Origin: Symbiodinium natans
Lineage: Eukaryota > Sar > Dinophyceae > Suessiales > Symbiodiniaceae
Reading direction: 5' to 3'
DNA length: 64,000 nucleotides
Assembly (NCBI GenBank): GCA_905221605.1
Contig: CAJNDS010002068.1
Coordinates: 933,484-997,483 of the forward strand
Position 1 is the first letter of the stretch, and each line of letters opens with the position of its first letter. A program made the position numbers and the translations under genes. The notes under the pieces were generated by a model. That model saw only the letters and a program-made list of their open reading frames with translations, did no database searches and was not told where the DNA came from. This document shows positions 12,965 through 25,100 of this stretch, piece after piece.

Positions 12965-13120
12965 GGGCACAATGGCCAGCAACAAGGAAAAAGCTCGTCC
13001 AGGCAAAGCATGCCCGGTTCATGTTCCGAAGATGGCTTCTGTTCTTCTTTTGCAGGTGACTGGACTTGTCCAACCTGCAACGATTTGCAGTTTGCACGCA
13101 ACAGCAGCTGCCGCCGGCAG
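12965..13120 (+). CDS. RanBP2-type zinc finger exons
   Basis: Exon 13056-13120 encodes GDWTCPTCNDLQFARNSSCR, which fits the RanBP2-type zinc finger (W-x-C-x2-C-x3-N/D-x-x-F-x-x-N-x3-C-x2-C), a small fold that binds RNA or ubiquitin. An upstream exon, 12965-13016, ends CCCG and joins across a 39-nt GT-AG intron to make PGDW, the usual start of the finger. The fourth zinc ligand is not in this exon: the reading is C-R-R-Q before a GT donor at 13121. If a GC donor at 13118 is used instead, the last Cys would come from the next exon. The rest of the gene was not found. The 39-nt intron is unusually short and makes the first exon less certain. Confidence 0.7.
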
Positions 13121-13129
13121 GTGCCCCAG

Positions 13130-16100
13130 CATTCTGAACTGCACAATCAGGGATGCTGGGCTGTCCAGCTGCTCTCTCTCTTGGCTCCGTTGATCCTTAT
13201 CACGGAGTCTTCACTGGGCGTGGCAACTCGCGGCATACTCTCCAGAGGCTGCAGCTTGGGGGTTCCTGGCTTACATGATTGCACGGGCCTCTGACTGTAT
13301 AGCTTGGCGCCTCTTCAAACGACTGCCCACGTTAGCGGTGTCGGCTTCTGGGAGGGTTCCGGCGCCATGTGGGCTTGCTTTAAGAGAGTATCGGGTTCGC
13401 AGCTTGGGATTTAGGAGTTCAGGCGTTTAGGGGTTCCGGGGGGATCCAGGAGGTCGAGTATTGGGCATCTGCGGGGCCGAAAGGCTTTCAGGGTCCCGTA
13501 GGGTCATGGAGCTCATGGTGTGGGGCTTTTGCCGAAGAGTACACGAGCACCCCTCAGTCCTCAACACTATTTCGTGCTTTTGCTTGTCGCCTTCTGCTCG
13601 TCCAGGTCGAGGCATGGTCTTGTGATTTGTGTTGTGCCAGAAATGCAGTTGAGGGGTTAGGGCTTCTAAGTTAGAACGTCCACCTTTACTTCCTTTGGTC
13701 CTTTGGATGAGAACAAGATAAGAAGGTTCCAAGCCCAAAGCCCGACACCAAGACCCCCAAAACGGTAAACCCTAAAGCCCTGACCCCAAAACCCATAATC
13801 GGCGCAGTGTGGAGTCCTAGCTTATCTAAGCTGTTCGAGCTTCAAATCTGCCCGCTGCGGCACCAGTGGAAAATTGCCGTAACGATGGTCGTTGAAGTCT
13901 TTAGGCCTCTTACAGAAATGCCGGGCCAAGCCGCCATGCTACGATTGGGCAGGATACAGATGGCAAATGGGCTAGGTGGGTCCTAGGATTGTTAAGCGGA
14001 ACTAACATGTTCTGGCACGGAGGCCCCACCCGTGGTGGTCACTCAGATGCCAGCTGCGACGGTTTTTGCGCCTATGGCCTTTTGCGTCACTTTAACTCCC
14101 CAGGTCTTTTGTGGCCGCTTGCTTGCAATGAGCTCATGGACGTGTGATTTTCGATGCCATCGTCCGCTTGCTCTACTTGGCTATCCATGACCACGTGTAT
14201 GCTGCATGGGTAAACCCCATCCAGCATCCCTGCGCATGATCTTTCCTGTGACGGCTTAGAACATGGTGAGCACTGTCCTTCGGCTCTCTTTCTTGCCCCA
14301 TTCGCGAGACATTGGATGGAGGCTTTGGATCTTGCTTCTGAATCTTGCATGCCACGTGCGCGCACGCGCGCGCGCAGAGGAGCATTGCGAATTCTTGAAG
14401 CATGTCCAGCTCTGTCGGCGGTAGCCCCTACTGGCAGGGGCGCGTGCAGTATTCGGCAGTGCTGTTTGCGATCTCTGTGATCCACCCACCCTTAGCTTCC
14501 AACGCGGAGCGTGATGTGGCTTTGGCCGTTTCCTGCAGCCAAAGAAAAGGATTACGTGGAAGCTTGCTCCGGCGATCCCTGCTTCCAAGATCTCAGCTCA
14601 AAGTTTGGTTTGCGTCCTGTCCACGAGCATAGTTCAGAAGTGCCATCTTCTCTGTCTACCTTTTTTGTGGGTGGGATGGTGGAAGAAGAGTTTTTTGGTG
14701 GTTTTGTTTTGGGGGGGGGGGGGGGGGGGGGACCAGGGGCCTTGGTGTGCCAGGCGGGGGCGGGGGGTTTTCAGGGGGGGATGAGGGCTTGGATCTCTGG
14801 GGTACCAGGGGCTGGCTTGTGCATGCACAAAGGAAATTGGGATCTGATTGTTCGGGTTCGGGGAGTTTGTGCCATGCGTTATCATGGTATGAAATCTGCC
14901 GCAGGAAAGTTTAAAGCCTCCAAGGGTGCCTTGTGCGGTTGTCTGGTCCGGAACGGAGCGGCTACAGTACCTAGCGGCTTCACATGTATGGGTGTGCGCA
15001 CATATGCTCTATCTTGCTCGGGGTTGAGTGCCGAGATGTTTTAAGGGCATAAGATGCCTCCCTATAGCATGGGAAAGTTCGAGATGTCCCGCAGCTTAGG
15101 TGTGGAGGGCCCAAACCTACTTTGCAGAACATGGGGCCGGGAGCTGAGGCATGACCGCAGCATAACGCAGGCGTGGTTCTGGCACCTCAGCAAATTGCAA
15201 GCACAAGTACTGTCGACAAAGAACATCTTTCTGTCAGACTTCGCTTTCGCTTGGGAATGCGCTTCAGGCAAGCCGCCAACACGTTCTACCCATGCGGAGG
15301 CACGCCGGTGTTGAGCATGCTTGCCAGCCAGGGTCGATTGCACACCTGTTAGTCAGTCATAGCGTAATGATGATTTGACAACTTGACATTCTCGCCGCTT
15401 TTCCTTGGATGACACGAAAATATACAAGTAGGGTTCAGATTACGTCATGTGTCTGGACAAACGATGCAATGTACTTCATCAGCTCAAATCGCCATGATCA
15501 GCTGATTAAGTGTTGTTTCCTGAGCATGATGTGCTGGCATTGGAATTGGAGCTCTGATTTTGGCAGTTGTGGTGACTTGTAACATTGTATACAAGCAGAT
15601 CTTGTGTGCATTTCGGCTTGGAAGTTGAATAGCTTTATAACATGTCATGACATGTTAGAACTGTGGCAAAATGTAAGGCCAGGTAATCTTCACTCCCTAG
15701 CTCCATGCCGAATTGCACGTGTTGCACAGAGGCTTGCTGCTTAAGCTCTAGAGCTTCGCTTGAACTCGTCCATGCTGTTGCCATGGCTGCGTTGCGCTGT
15801 TTGGTGGTTGACTGTGGTGGAGTCACACATCCAGATTCGGGCCTGAAGGAGGTATCTGGTGGGTCAGGGCGCATGTTGTGAAACAATTGAGTGAAGGGCA
15901 GGTGCCACGCCCAAATTGGAACTTGGAGTCCAAGACTGAGCGACTGCATGCCACAGGATCGGACAGAGATTTTGAAATCACCGCAAAGTACAGCAAATGC
16001 CAACTGTTCGAAGCAAAAACACCGGTTCCAAGTTGAACACACTCTGAAATACGGAAATACTCCCAGACCTTGTGCTTGCAACAACAGGCTGGACAAACTC

Positions 16101-16320
16101 AGGCTAACTAAGGTGTTTGATCAGGTTCAGCAGCAAGTTCAGCATTGAAGAAGACTTGCGTGATGCTTTCTATGTGAGCTCGTTCTCACTGTCCTGGAGT
16201 TCTTGGGTGGTAAGTGGTGACAGTGGTGACCTCGGAGGCAGTCCGCCGTCGAGTTGCTTCGGAGAGCTCAGAACATGCTGCAAAGGCCCTGGGAAGACAG
16301 CCGTGAAATTATCGTGTTTC
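13130..16320. other. No gene recognised; homopolymer and alternating CG tracts
   Basis: No conserved domain seen. A purine-pyrimidine alternating CG/CA run lies at 14354-14376 (Z-DNA prone) and a run of 21 G at 14711-14731. A Lys/Asp-containing frame around 14530-14640 (KEKDYVEACSGDPCFQDL) looks exon-like but is unsupported. Confidence 0.4.
14711..14731. repeat. Poly-G run (21 G)
   Basis: Uninterrupted G run on the + strand, followed by further G-rich sequence to about 14800. One of several G or C homopolymers over 15 bases in the window. Confidence 0.95.
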
Positions 16321-16326
16321 TGTCAG

Positions 16327-18830
16327 GAAATCGTCTACAGCACGTACGGAAAAAAGTTTCACGGCCTGGATTGTCAGGCTGCCAAAGCAGCCTGGAACGC
16401 TTTGAAGGAAAGCCCGACAGCCACCAAGGACGAGATTCTGCTGATCTTTTCTCTCCCGCAAAAACCTGCCCTCATCCAGTGAAGTCCTGCATTCTCGGCA
16501 TGCTTCACATGTCATTCCTCGCCGATCAGTTTTGAAGACTATCAAAGACTGTCGAGACAAAGTTGTTTTCACCAGAGGACAGCTTCTGGCAGCTGGTCTG
16601 CGAATCAAGCGGGCTTGACCCATCTGCTGCAAAGGAAGCTTGGCCCATCTTGGCCATGCCAACCGTAGTTGCTGTAGGCTTCGGAAAACAGAATGTGTGT
16701 GTAATCAGATGAATGTAGCGGAAGCTCCTTACTTGTCCTGACCCTCGTCCTTACCCTTTTGCCGCCTGTTGACACAGCGATGCATAGCTTTGCGGCCTTT
16801 GTGGCTCGTAAAAAAGCTGCAGTCTCAAGTACTCTAGGTACTCTTGGGTTCTCCTTGAGTCTCTCCTTGAGTTCACTGTTTTTCTCAATGTTTCAGCTCA
16901 CAAATCCGTTCAGAGACCTGGAGTTTTCCGAGTAAACACAAGCGGGAACTCGAGATCTACAGTCAATGTGGTCTTTGGCTACGGCATGCTAGGGCGTTTA
17001 CACGATGTTCTACCCGCGTGCACAGCAATCTTTAGCTCTCGCAGAGGAAGCAGACGCTGAGATTTGTGGCACCCTTCGAAGTCTCACAGCGGCATTGCAA
17101 GCATGCTTTGGCATTGCCATACCGGCTGTTACTTTTAGGTTACAGGTTGTGAGCAATTACTTGGGGACTCTGAGTGAGGGTTGGAGAGGGAAAAGGCGGT
17201 GTGACATCTTGTGCGAGGTCACTATTCCGAAACGTTGGAGGTGCTCAGGATTGCACGAGAACAGGGCGTCGTGCTCGGTGTCATCTCCAACCACATAGGC
17301 TTCTGGTTTCATGAGGATTACCACGTTTGATCACATCTGAATGTGCGGATTTGTTGACACCCTCCAGAATACGGATCAAGAAATATGAGGACCAACAAAA
17401 TAACTAAGAAGGATCAACCCAAAACAGCAACAATAGACCGATTTCTATTGTCAGTCTGGGGACTTACGCGTGCTACTACCAATTCAAACGCTTGCGCGAG
17501 GCCGCCTCGGCGAGGAGCCGGGGCGGCAAAGCACCTGGCTCCGACGTCGGCCGCAGCCCTGTCAGCGGTGTGGACTATTACCTAACAGAGAAGGGGGGGG
17601 AAGGTCCAGGGGAAAGGGAAGAAGGGATTGGGGAGAAGCGGGGGGGGGGGGGGGAGGTGAGCGGGAAGGGGGAGGGGGCGGAAAGATGCTAGAGTTCGAC
17701 TATGGTCCCTGCGGCCTTGGACTCGATCTCCACGACAACGATGACTTCACATTTTCGCTTTTCGTCACCTGGAACAGAGTTTATATTACTGTTACATAAG
17801 GTTCCTTTTTAATATTGATGAGTGTGCAATTTGGGTGTCCCTTTGGTGATACAAGGAATATGAACCCTACTTCACCTCTTTCGATGCCGGTCTTTTTTAG
17901 ATCCAGCAGCCTTCCCTGCTCCCTGTGTTGCTTCGATCGTTTTCTCAACTCTCCTATCCCTTCGAGGAGTGCGCAATTCCGAGCGGCCTGAGTGACCTCG
18001 TGTCTCCAGAGCTTGTTTTGGTGAGCTCCGAGGCAAGGCTAGGAGCTACGTTCAGTCTTTTTTGTTGGACTACCTGCTGCAACTATTGATTTGGTCGCTG
18101 TTGAACCTGACTTGCTCTGCAGGTAGGCTGCTCAAAGCCTGACAGCCGAATCTTCGAGCTCTTTCTGGAACGCCTGCATGCGACCCATCCAGGCCTTCAG
18201 TGCTGGCTTGCCTTGAGTTTGAACGGCAGCCGACAGGGCGGGGAATTGCCGGCGGCCAGGGCTCACACAGGGACCTGTTCGGTTCGGTTTTCATTTGGGC
18301 ATCGACGGGTCTGGGAAATACGGTAATTGAATTTACCTGCTGCAGGCCTCCCGAGCCCTGGCCGGGGCCGCTGATGCTCATGACGGCTCATGATTCTTGT
18401 CCCGAGCTTCCCTGATCCCGGGACCCGACTCACTGATGCTCATGATGAGCGCCCCTATTGCACCCCCAAACAAAACCGCAAACCCGGCCAGTGGTCGGCG
18501 GCGCTGCCTTCCTGTGCATAGCAAAAGCTAGGCGAGAAACCTGACTGCGCTGCTATTCAAGAGGGCGCTGCCCGATTTCTGAAAAGCTCTGTGTCTGAGG
18601 ACTGGTTGCCGCTGACTGTATCTTCGTGGATGACAAGGACAGCTTCTACTTGCAGCATCTTACAGCAAGCAGCCTTGCTTGGATTTGACGGGCGCTTGTC
18701 TTCCGAGGCGGCAAACATTGAAGCGGCAAAGGCACTTGGATTCCACGGTCTTTGCTTCAATGCCAAGACGGCTGCGCCTGGTGCATTGGCACAGGAGCGC
18801 GGGGAATTTCTAAGTTTCCTCCCAAACTAG
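16327..18830 (+). CDS. HAD-superfamily hydrolase
   Basis: Exons with agreeing phases: 17218-17312 (HYSETLEVLRIAREQG, then GVISNHIGFWFH), 17967-18042 (ECAIPSGLSDLV, VLVSSEARLG), 18127-18192 (CSKPDSRIFELFLERLHATH), 18600-18637 (LVAADCIFVDDK) and 18708-18830 (AANIEAAKALGFHGLCF, stop TAG). These supply HAD motif II (Ser in ISN), motif III (Lys in SKPD) and motif IV (DD in FVDD), in the right order and spacing for the Rossmann-like core of these phosphohydrolases or dehalogenases. Introns 17313-17966, 18043-18126 and 18638-18707 are GA-AG; 18193-18599 is GC-AG. A further exon near 16327-16446 (EIVYSTYGKKFHGLDC, AAWNALKES) resembles the segment after motif I. The nucleophile Asp of motif I itself was not found, so the 5' end is open. 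Substrate cannot be inferred. Confidence 0.85.
17580..17690. repeat. Purine (G/A) tract in a HAD-gene intron
   Basis: About 110 bases almost entirely of G and A on the + strand, inside the 654-base GA-AG intron of the HAD gene. Low complexity only. Confidence 0.8.
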
Positions 18831-18848
18831 GGTTTAGGGTTTCCAGCG
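18828..18848. repeat. Short TTTAGGG-type repeat after the HAD stop
   Basis: TAGGGTTTAGGGTTT directly overlaps the TAG stop of the HAD gene, followed by a GTAGGGTTTGGGG variant. Telomere-like words of this kind recur through the window. Confidence 0.7.
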
Positions 18849-19649
18849 TAGGGTTTGGGGATGCATAACAGATGTTTCCTTTCGAGCATACAGAAGAAGC
18901 AGAGAATGTTTCTGTGGATGGGGAGCTGCGCCTGACCCCGCCCACCTCTCAACAGGGCGTATGGATCCTTGAGCCCAAACCCAACGAGCATGGCGCAAAT
19001 GGTGAGGGGGGGGGGGGGGGAGAGGGGCCCAGCCCCAACCCCGATGCGAGTTGTAATATTACTGTTATGGCATTGCTATCGCAGTTGCCATTGCCTTTTC
19101 TATTGCTTTTGCTTTTACTTTGCTTTCGCTTTTGCTTTTGCTACTACCCCTTTACCTTCGATATGACAATTATTCTGATCAGGACAATTCCTATAATATT
19201 CGCCACTACTTATTAGTGTCACACTCACTGCCACTATCATTGTCGTTTCTATGACGATTACCAGTAGACTTGCAACGCCCTCGCAAGTAGCAAAACCCTT
19301 TAATCCCGTGCCTGCCCTAAGATGTAGAAGTAATCGTGGATTGGTATTACTTGTACTGATTTCAAAATGCAGGGTATTACTGATTTCAAAATGCAGGGGA
19401 AATGCTGTAGTTTGTAGTATTCGCAAGTACGGGTTTAAAGACGTTCCCATGACACTTCTGCACCTCAGAATAGCTAGTGAGGGAGCACGTTGGAGGACTT
19501 GAAGAAGGCTGGTGTGCCTTTGCCCTGATGTACTCGGATGACTGCTCGCCTTGCTGAGCTGAGTGGCATCTCACGGGGGCCTTTTGCTTCATGGCTGGAA
19601 CCATTGGTCAGCGCTGGGAATCTAAGGGAAGGTACATGGTTCCCTGAGT

Positions 19650-19758
19650 ATGGTCCCTTACTTTTTTTGAAGTGTTCTGATGTATGGGCCTTTCGGTTTT
19701 CTAGGGTGTATAAGGGGTATTGCGGGTTCACCAAGTAGGGCCCATATTAAGGGACCAT
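19650..19758. repeat. Short inverted-repeat element (MITE-like)
   Basis: ATGGTCCCTTA at about 19650-19660 is matched in inverted order by TAAGGGACCAT at about 19748-19758. An inner pair, ATGGGCC near 19684 and GGCCCAT near 19738, is nested inside. The whole unit is about 110 bp, could fold into one hairpin, and has no open frame. I cannot show a target-site duplication. Confidence 0.5.
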
Positions 19759-20365
19759 GAAACTACCCTAAGAGGAAACCTGCCAGTGCAGCTCGGTGTT
19801 ATCCAGTCATGTCATGCACAAGGGCGGGCCTCTTCAAAATATTGCAGAGCCATCTGCAGGTGAAAGTCCGTCGTTGCTTGCCACATTCATACATGCCGAC
19901 ATGTTCCGACTGTGTGCTGCGAGCTTGGTGACCAGTCGAAGCTCTCCCCCTTCGATGTGTATGGATCGTTGCATTGCAGACAGCAGCCAGGTGTTGGCTC
20001 TGGCACATCTCCAAATGGTCAGGCTAGAACAGTGGCAAGTGTGTCAGCGAGATTCGGTCGCCAATTCATGAAAGACTTGATGCACTTGATGCACGAGACG
20101 TCACGAGATGAAAGCACGTTGTCATGCTCCCTGTTCTGTGCCTGGCACTGTCTGCTCAAGAATCTGCGAAGCGAACACCCTATCGCGATTCCGCTCTCCT
20201 TGGTCTCTTTGTGGTCACAGAAACCTGTTTGAATGCATTCTGCAAGCAGCAGACATGACATCTCGACTTGCCTTCATTGAAATTGTCATTGCCTCTGCCG
20301 CCAGGCAGCAATGAAGGTCAACAGAGTGCCTCTTTTGCAATCTGTTTCTGTCGAATGCTGCTAAG

Positions 20366-20703
20366 GCTTTCAGCATCTCCAGAGAGGCTGTGGCCGCGGA
20401 GGGTGCTCGTCAAGAGCAAATTGTACAACTTCCACTGGGCCAGAGCCTCAGTGCGGCCTGGGCATTGGGGATGAAAGATGCATGCTGGATCATGTGGAGC
20501 ACTATGAGCACTCAATGCACGGCACCGCACAATCATCACATGCCTCCGCATGTCAGGCGGACGTCTTGGACTTTCTACGCGAGGTGCCTCCGCATTTCGC
20601 GTGCGTTTCCTTGACAGCGAAGGCGGTCCTGAAGAGAAGTGGGAGGCCAGCACCTCCAGTCCTTTGCGATGCCTTTGCATCCAACAGCCTCGGCTGCCAT
20701 TGA
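20366..20703 (+). CDS. Possible exons, unknown protein
   Basis: Following an AG at 20364-20365, one frame reads ISREAVAAEGARQEQIVQLP and LSAAWALGMKDA. A second frame, open to a stop at 20701-20703, reads ADVLDFLREVPPHFACVSLT and AKAVLKRSGRPAPPVL. An intron near 20470-20550 could join them. A 165-codon open frame on the minus strand covers the same bases, so strand is not settled. No family recognised. Confidence 0.25.
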
Positions 20704-20896
20704 AAGGTTCAGCCGGAAGAGCCTGACATTCCTTTCTCTTCAAGGAGGCTGTCAGAGGAGCAGGCTGCATCAGCAAGTACCGCCATGCTAGATCCTCTGT
20801 TTCTGCCCTTGACAAGCTGTAAGCCTTACTGTATGCTAAGCAGATGAACTGACGAGGGCATTGACGTACCTGGCCTTGGCTCCGTTGCCGTGAGCA

Positions 20897-21080
20897 ATGA
20901 AGGCCGCCTCTGCACCCAATCGCACATGCTTCACACTCCCTACAAGAGATTACAGGAGCAAGTATGTGCTGGAGTTGTCTGTTCCTGTTTTCAACCGCCT
21001 TGCAGGCGCCCTACGCCTCCGCAGCCCCGACGGCGCCATAATCACTGAATCACAGCCGTTGGGTCGGCTCAGTTGCGCGG
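20897..21080 (+). CDS. Possible N-terminal exon of the GH31 gene
   Basis: An open frame starting with ATG reads CFTLPTRDYRSKYVLELSV and then LRLRSPDGAIITESQPLG. The second part resembles the beta-sandwich strands that precede the barrel in GH31 enzymes, where a turn such as DG followed by a hydrophobic pair is usual. That is texture only; no invariant residue is present. Its place about 1 kb upstream of the first firm GH31 exon is the main reason to mention it. Confidence 0.25.
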
Positions 21081-22153
21081 CAGTCGGTGGTCGCCCACAG
21101 GCCAGGCAAGCCGGGAACACCCATAAGTCACAAAACTAATAGGTTACATAACGTTCTGAAATGAACACAGAGCGAGAGAGCGCTATTCGTGAGTTTTTTT
21201 GTCTTTTCGGTTTCAGTTCCAAGAGCGACCTGGGGTTCTCTTCGACTCAGCTCGTACTTTCCGCCAGAGTGGGAATCTCGCAAGCTCTTTGCACGGAGTC
21301 CTTTATCGGTTGCAAACTGGATGTTCAGCAATCAGGGTGGTGAGCAGATTGCGGAGATGCCTACAGAAAGTGCAGGCGCGCACTAGCTGACCGTCCAGTT
21401 TCTTCTTGCAATGGTTGCTTGAAGGCATAAACTGGCATAAACAGTCACTAAGCACAGGCAAGCGTCGGAATCTCACTACCCACATGTCAGAGGAGCCTGC
21501 TGCCACGCCTGCCAGTCCCAGTCCAACTGCACCGACTGGGCTTTTGACGGTGCGAAATGCACCCGGCTAAGTTGCAGGATGTGCGTCTTGGACTTTCCTG
21601 ACTCGTCTCAAGTTCAGAGTCCAGAAGCGAGATCGCCACGTGTCTTGCAAAGAACGCGTGCCGCAGCGCGCACTTGATGCCCACCTTACTGCGATGAGCT
21701 TTTACGCCGAGGTCTTCTGGTGAGAGAGGCATCAGGCCTGTGCTCGTGAAGTGTCACTTTTCGTGAGCAGCTTCAGCAGAGGTGGAGTACGTGATAGCAA
21801 GTGCAAGGCTGCCAGTGCCTGTGGACCTAGGGCTCCTAGATAAAAATAGGTCGGATTCCCCGAGTTGCAGCTTGCTGCAATACCGTTTTGCTCCGTCTGG
21901 CCGCTTGCGGAGTTGGTACACGGCAGTCCCAACATGAACCTTGGGAGCACTCCATTTGCATTTAACGCATGTCTCGTGCGGAGCCAGGCTGGGAGGCGGC
22001 TCCTGGTACCGTGTGGGGCAGGCAACACGGCAGCATTTGTCAGCAGGCATAGCACTGGCATGGCACTTGCATAGCACTATGCTTACTATGCTTGGTGATG
22101 GCTTTTTGCAGCTTTCAGGTTTCCAGGGCTCCTTGCCTTCACCTCCACTTCAG

Positions 22154-25100
22154 AATCTGTATTTGGTGGCGGAGCGGGCCCAGACGATGCCACCTCGCTG
22201 CTGCGTCGCGGAGCCACTGGTCAGGTTGTATCCAGGCTGAGTCGGAGAAATCAAACAATCAAACAAACTGCAAAGTGCAGCGGAATGCCCAAGAGACCAG
22301 CAGGGTGCCAGCCCGTCACAGTTCTGGTATACTAGAAGTGGACTACCAAGGCAAACCGGGCAACACACGTACCTTATTATTATTCCTCGGATGGCTACGC
22401 AGCCCTGGGCCATACAACTATTGCTCACTTTGATCGCTTGATGGTCAGGTGCTGCCGGGCAGAAGCATCGATTGTATGAAACCGCATAGCTGGTGTTGCG
22501 CCGTGTTCCTGCTGCAGGTACCATACCACTGGCGATCAGATAGCATGGGTTTTTTCTGGAGGCTTTCAGATTTACCTCATGCCGGCTCCCTCGTTGCTTG
22601 AAGGACCGGCTCTGCTGTTGACACTGAGTTGACATGCTTGATCATCTTCGGAAGCTGATGCCTGCGGCACTGGCGGAGGAACCCGACAATACCTATCACT
22701 GACAGGTCGACCACCAGTCCCTCCAATGTCTTTAAGCTGCAGAAGGGACATGCTCGCTTTTTAGCTCGCTAGAGTATTACCATTTGATTTGTGGCGGTTG
22801 CTTTGCAGCTGTTTAGTTTTGTTGTTCCTCCAAGCCGCCCTATAGCGCTCTCACAACGCTTGCCGCTTTACACGCACGTTCATCCACAGGCATACGTTCG
22901 GTTTCCTGGCTTCTCGATGGGGTTGGGAGGATGCGGAATACATCGAGGACACCCTAAAAGCGTTTCGTGCAGGCGGCTTTCCAATTGCCGCCTGGCATCA
23001 CGATGTCATAACGGTAAGAGAAAAATGAATTCCCTAAGATGCCGGCCAACAGCATGACGGAGCCTTGTGCGAGATGTTGCATGTTGCATTGCATGTTGCA
23101 ACGGCAGCTCTGAGGATTCCATAATATTAGACTTTGAGTGGTTTGCCAACACGTCGGACTATGACTTTGAGCCAGCGGGCCAGCCCTGGTACAACGACTT
23201 CGGCTGGAATCCAGCGCTATTTCCATCTCCTGCTGATCAACTCGAAAACTACAGATCGGACTCTCAGAAATCTTGGCTTGGGTTTTTTGGGATGTGCAAG
23301 GTTCCTTCTCTGGGAGCTGTGCAGGGGATGCACATGCAGGGCCGATGATTTCTATCTTGGTCTTGCGTGTGATGCGGCGTTTGCTGGACGGTGCTGAGTG
23401 TCTCTTGCCCTGAGGAGTTTCATGTACGTGTAGCTGGCATCCGCAAGCCTCGCTTGGGCAATCAGGAGCTTTTCGACAAACCCAGTGCAAAGTGTCGACA
23501 TTACAGGTCTTACGTTTTGAGCTACTTTTAAGTTGGTACGCTTTGCTCTTGCCTTGAAGGGTCGAAGTGTCGGAGTTCTTGGAGCATTGCTGCTAGCCAG
23601 CAGTAGAACATCATGTTCAAACTGGTTTACTGATAAACTACAAAAACCCATCGGAATCTCTGTCGCGTCAACACGGGGGTTCCATGAACAGAAGAGTGCT
23701 CCAGAATTGGTTTAGCGGTGCTTCATGAAAGCAAGACTGGCGGAGGGGAGTCCCTTCTTCTTGCCCTTGGTAATGTCAGTTCGCCCTCGCTTTTGCTTGA
23801 GTTCTTGAGGAGATGTTGAAGAAGATGCGCGCCCGCCAGTGGCTCCTGCCACAAGGCGAGTCGTAATTACTCGTTGGGGCTGTTGGGGCTGTTGGGGCTG
23901 TTGGGGCTGTTGGGGCTACTTACGCTACTTACGCAGAGTATTTCTCGTGATGGGAGAGCACAACATGATAGAGAGTTGCTTCATAGCAGTTGTGCATTGA
24001 GACTGCCCACGGCTGCTGGGCTGAAGTGCTTACGCAATCCATCACAATCTGCCCGAGCAACATGAGTGACCAACCGATGGACTTGTTTGGCCACATGTGA
24101 TGCCCAAGCAAGGAAGCTAAGGCGGTCCAGAAAGTTATGCTCACGGTCGTTGGCTGTTGTTTTCGGATCCCGACATGCGCAACTGGTACAAGACACAGCT
24201 GCGGCTTCTGGCCTCAAGCTGCAGCGCATCTGTACATTTCATCTCTGCTTTCTACAGCTTGTCAAGTCGGTAACCATGGACTCTCCAAGGCATTATTTGA
24301 ATGCAGGCGTTGCCTACTGGTGGAATGATGATTCTTGTCAGAGTCGTAAGATTGCGACCGATTGCCCTGTTCTACTGGGGTACCAAATGGCATCATGTGA
24401 CGCGACGCAGTGCCCACATTGAATCTCATTGCCATGCACAGGAGGGGGAAAACTCCTACTACACGTACCATGAATGGAACACGGCAGAAAAAGAGCTGCT
24501 GGAAGAGATCCATCCTGGGCAACGCTTCTTCTCTTTGAATCGTGCTGCCCTCAACGACCCTCTCTGCGCAAGTAAGAGCAAGTACTTACATGCAGAGCAT
24601 TGCAGAGCACAACTTGTCACAACTATGCATCCCAAGGTGCCTTCACTCCAGGTCTCGCGCGACTCGGAGCCAGCGTTTGGACTGGAGATGTTGACTCCTC
24701 TTGGCAGGAGCGCGACATAAACGAGTAGGAGAGAAGCTTTTGCAGCCCCATCACCGTCTGAAAGGAAAACGTCCCTGCAATGTCTCACTGTTGAGTGGCA
24801 CCATGTACCTGCTACTGACACTCCTCGGGTGAAGCATTTTGAGTTTGCAAAGATCATTTTGCTAGCTGCCCTGAAACCTCCAAAGCAAGACAACACTTTT
24901 TCCACCTTTGCTTGCACTTAAAGACTACTTAGCTGTTGGCTTCCTTGGGTAATCCGGGTGTGTTGCAATGCGCAGACTCTGCTGGTTGGAATTGTGAAGC
25001 AAGAGTTGGCAGGATCTCGGTCGAACCCCTGGCCTGGTTCTGCGACTTGCAAAAATGTCCTGCGACGTGTCAGGTCGTCCGAGCGAGTTCTGTCTGCCGA

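Noticed and set aside
20318-20815. 165-codon minus-strand frame
   Set aside because: No motif, and two + frames over the same bases look at least as protein-like. Strand undecided, so not called.
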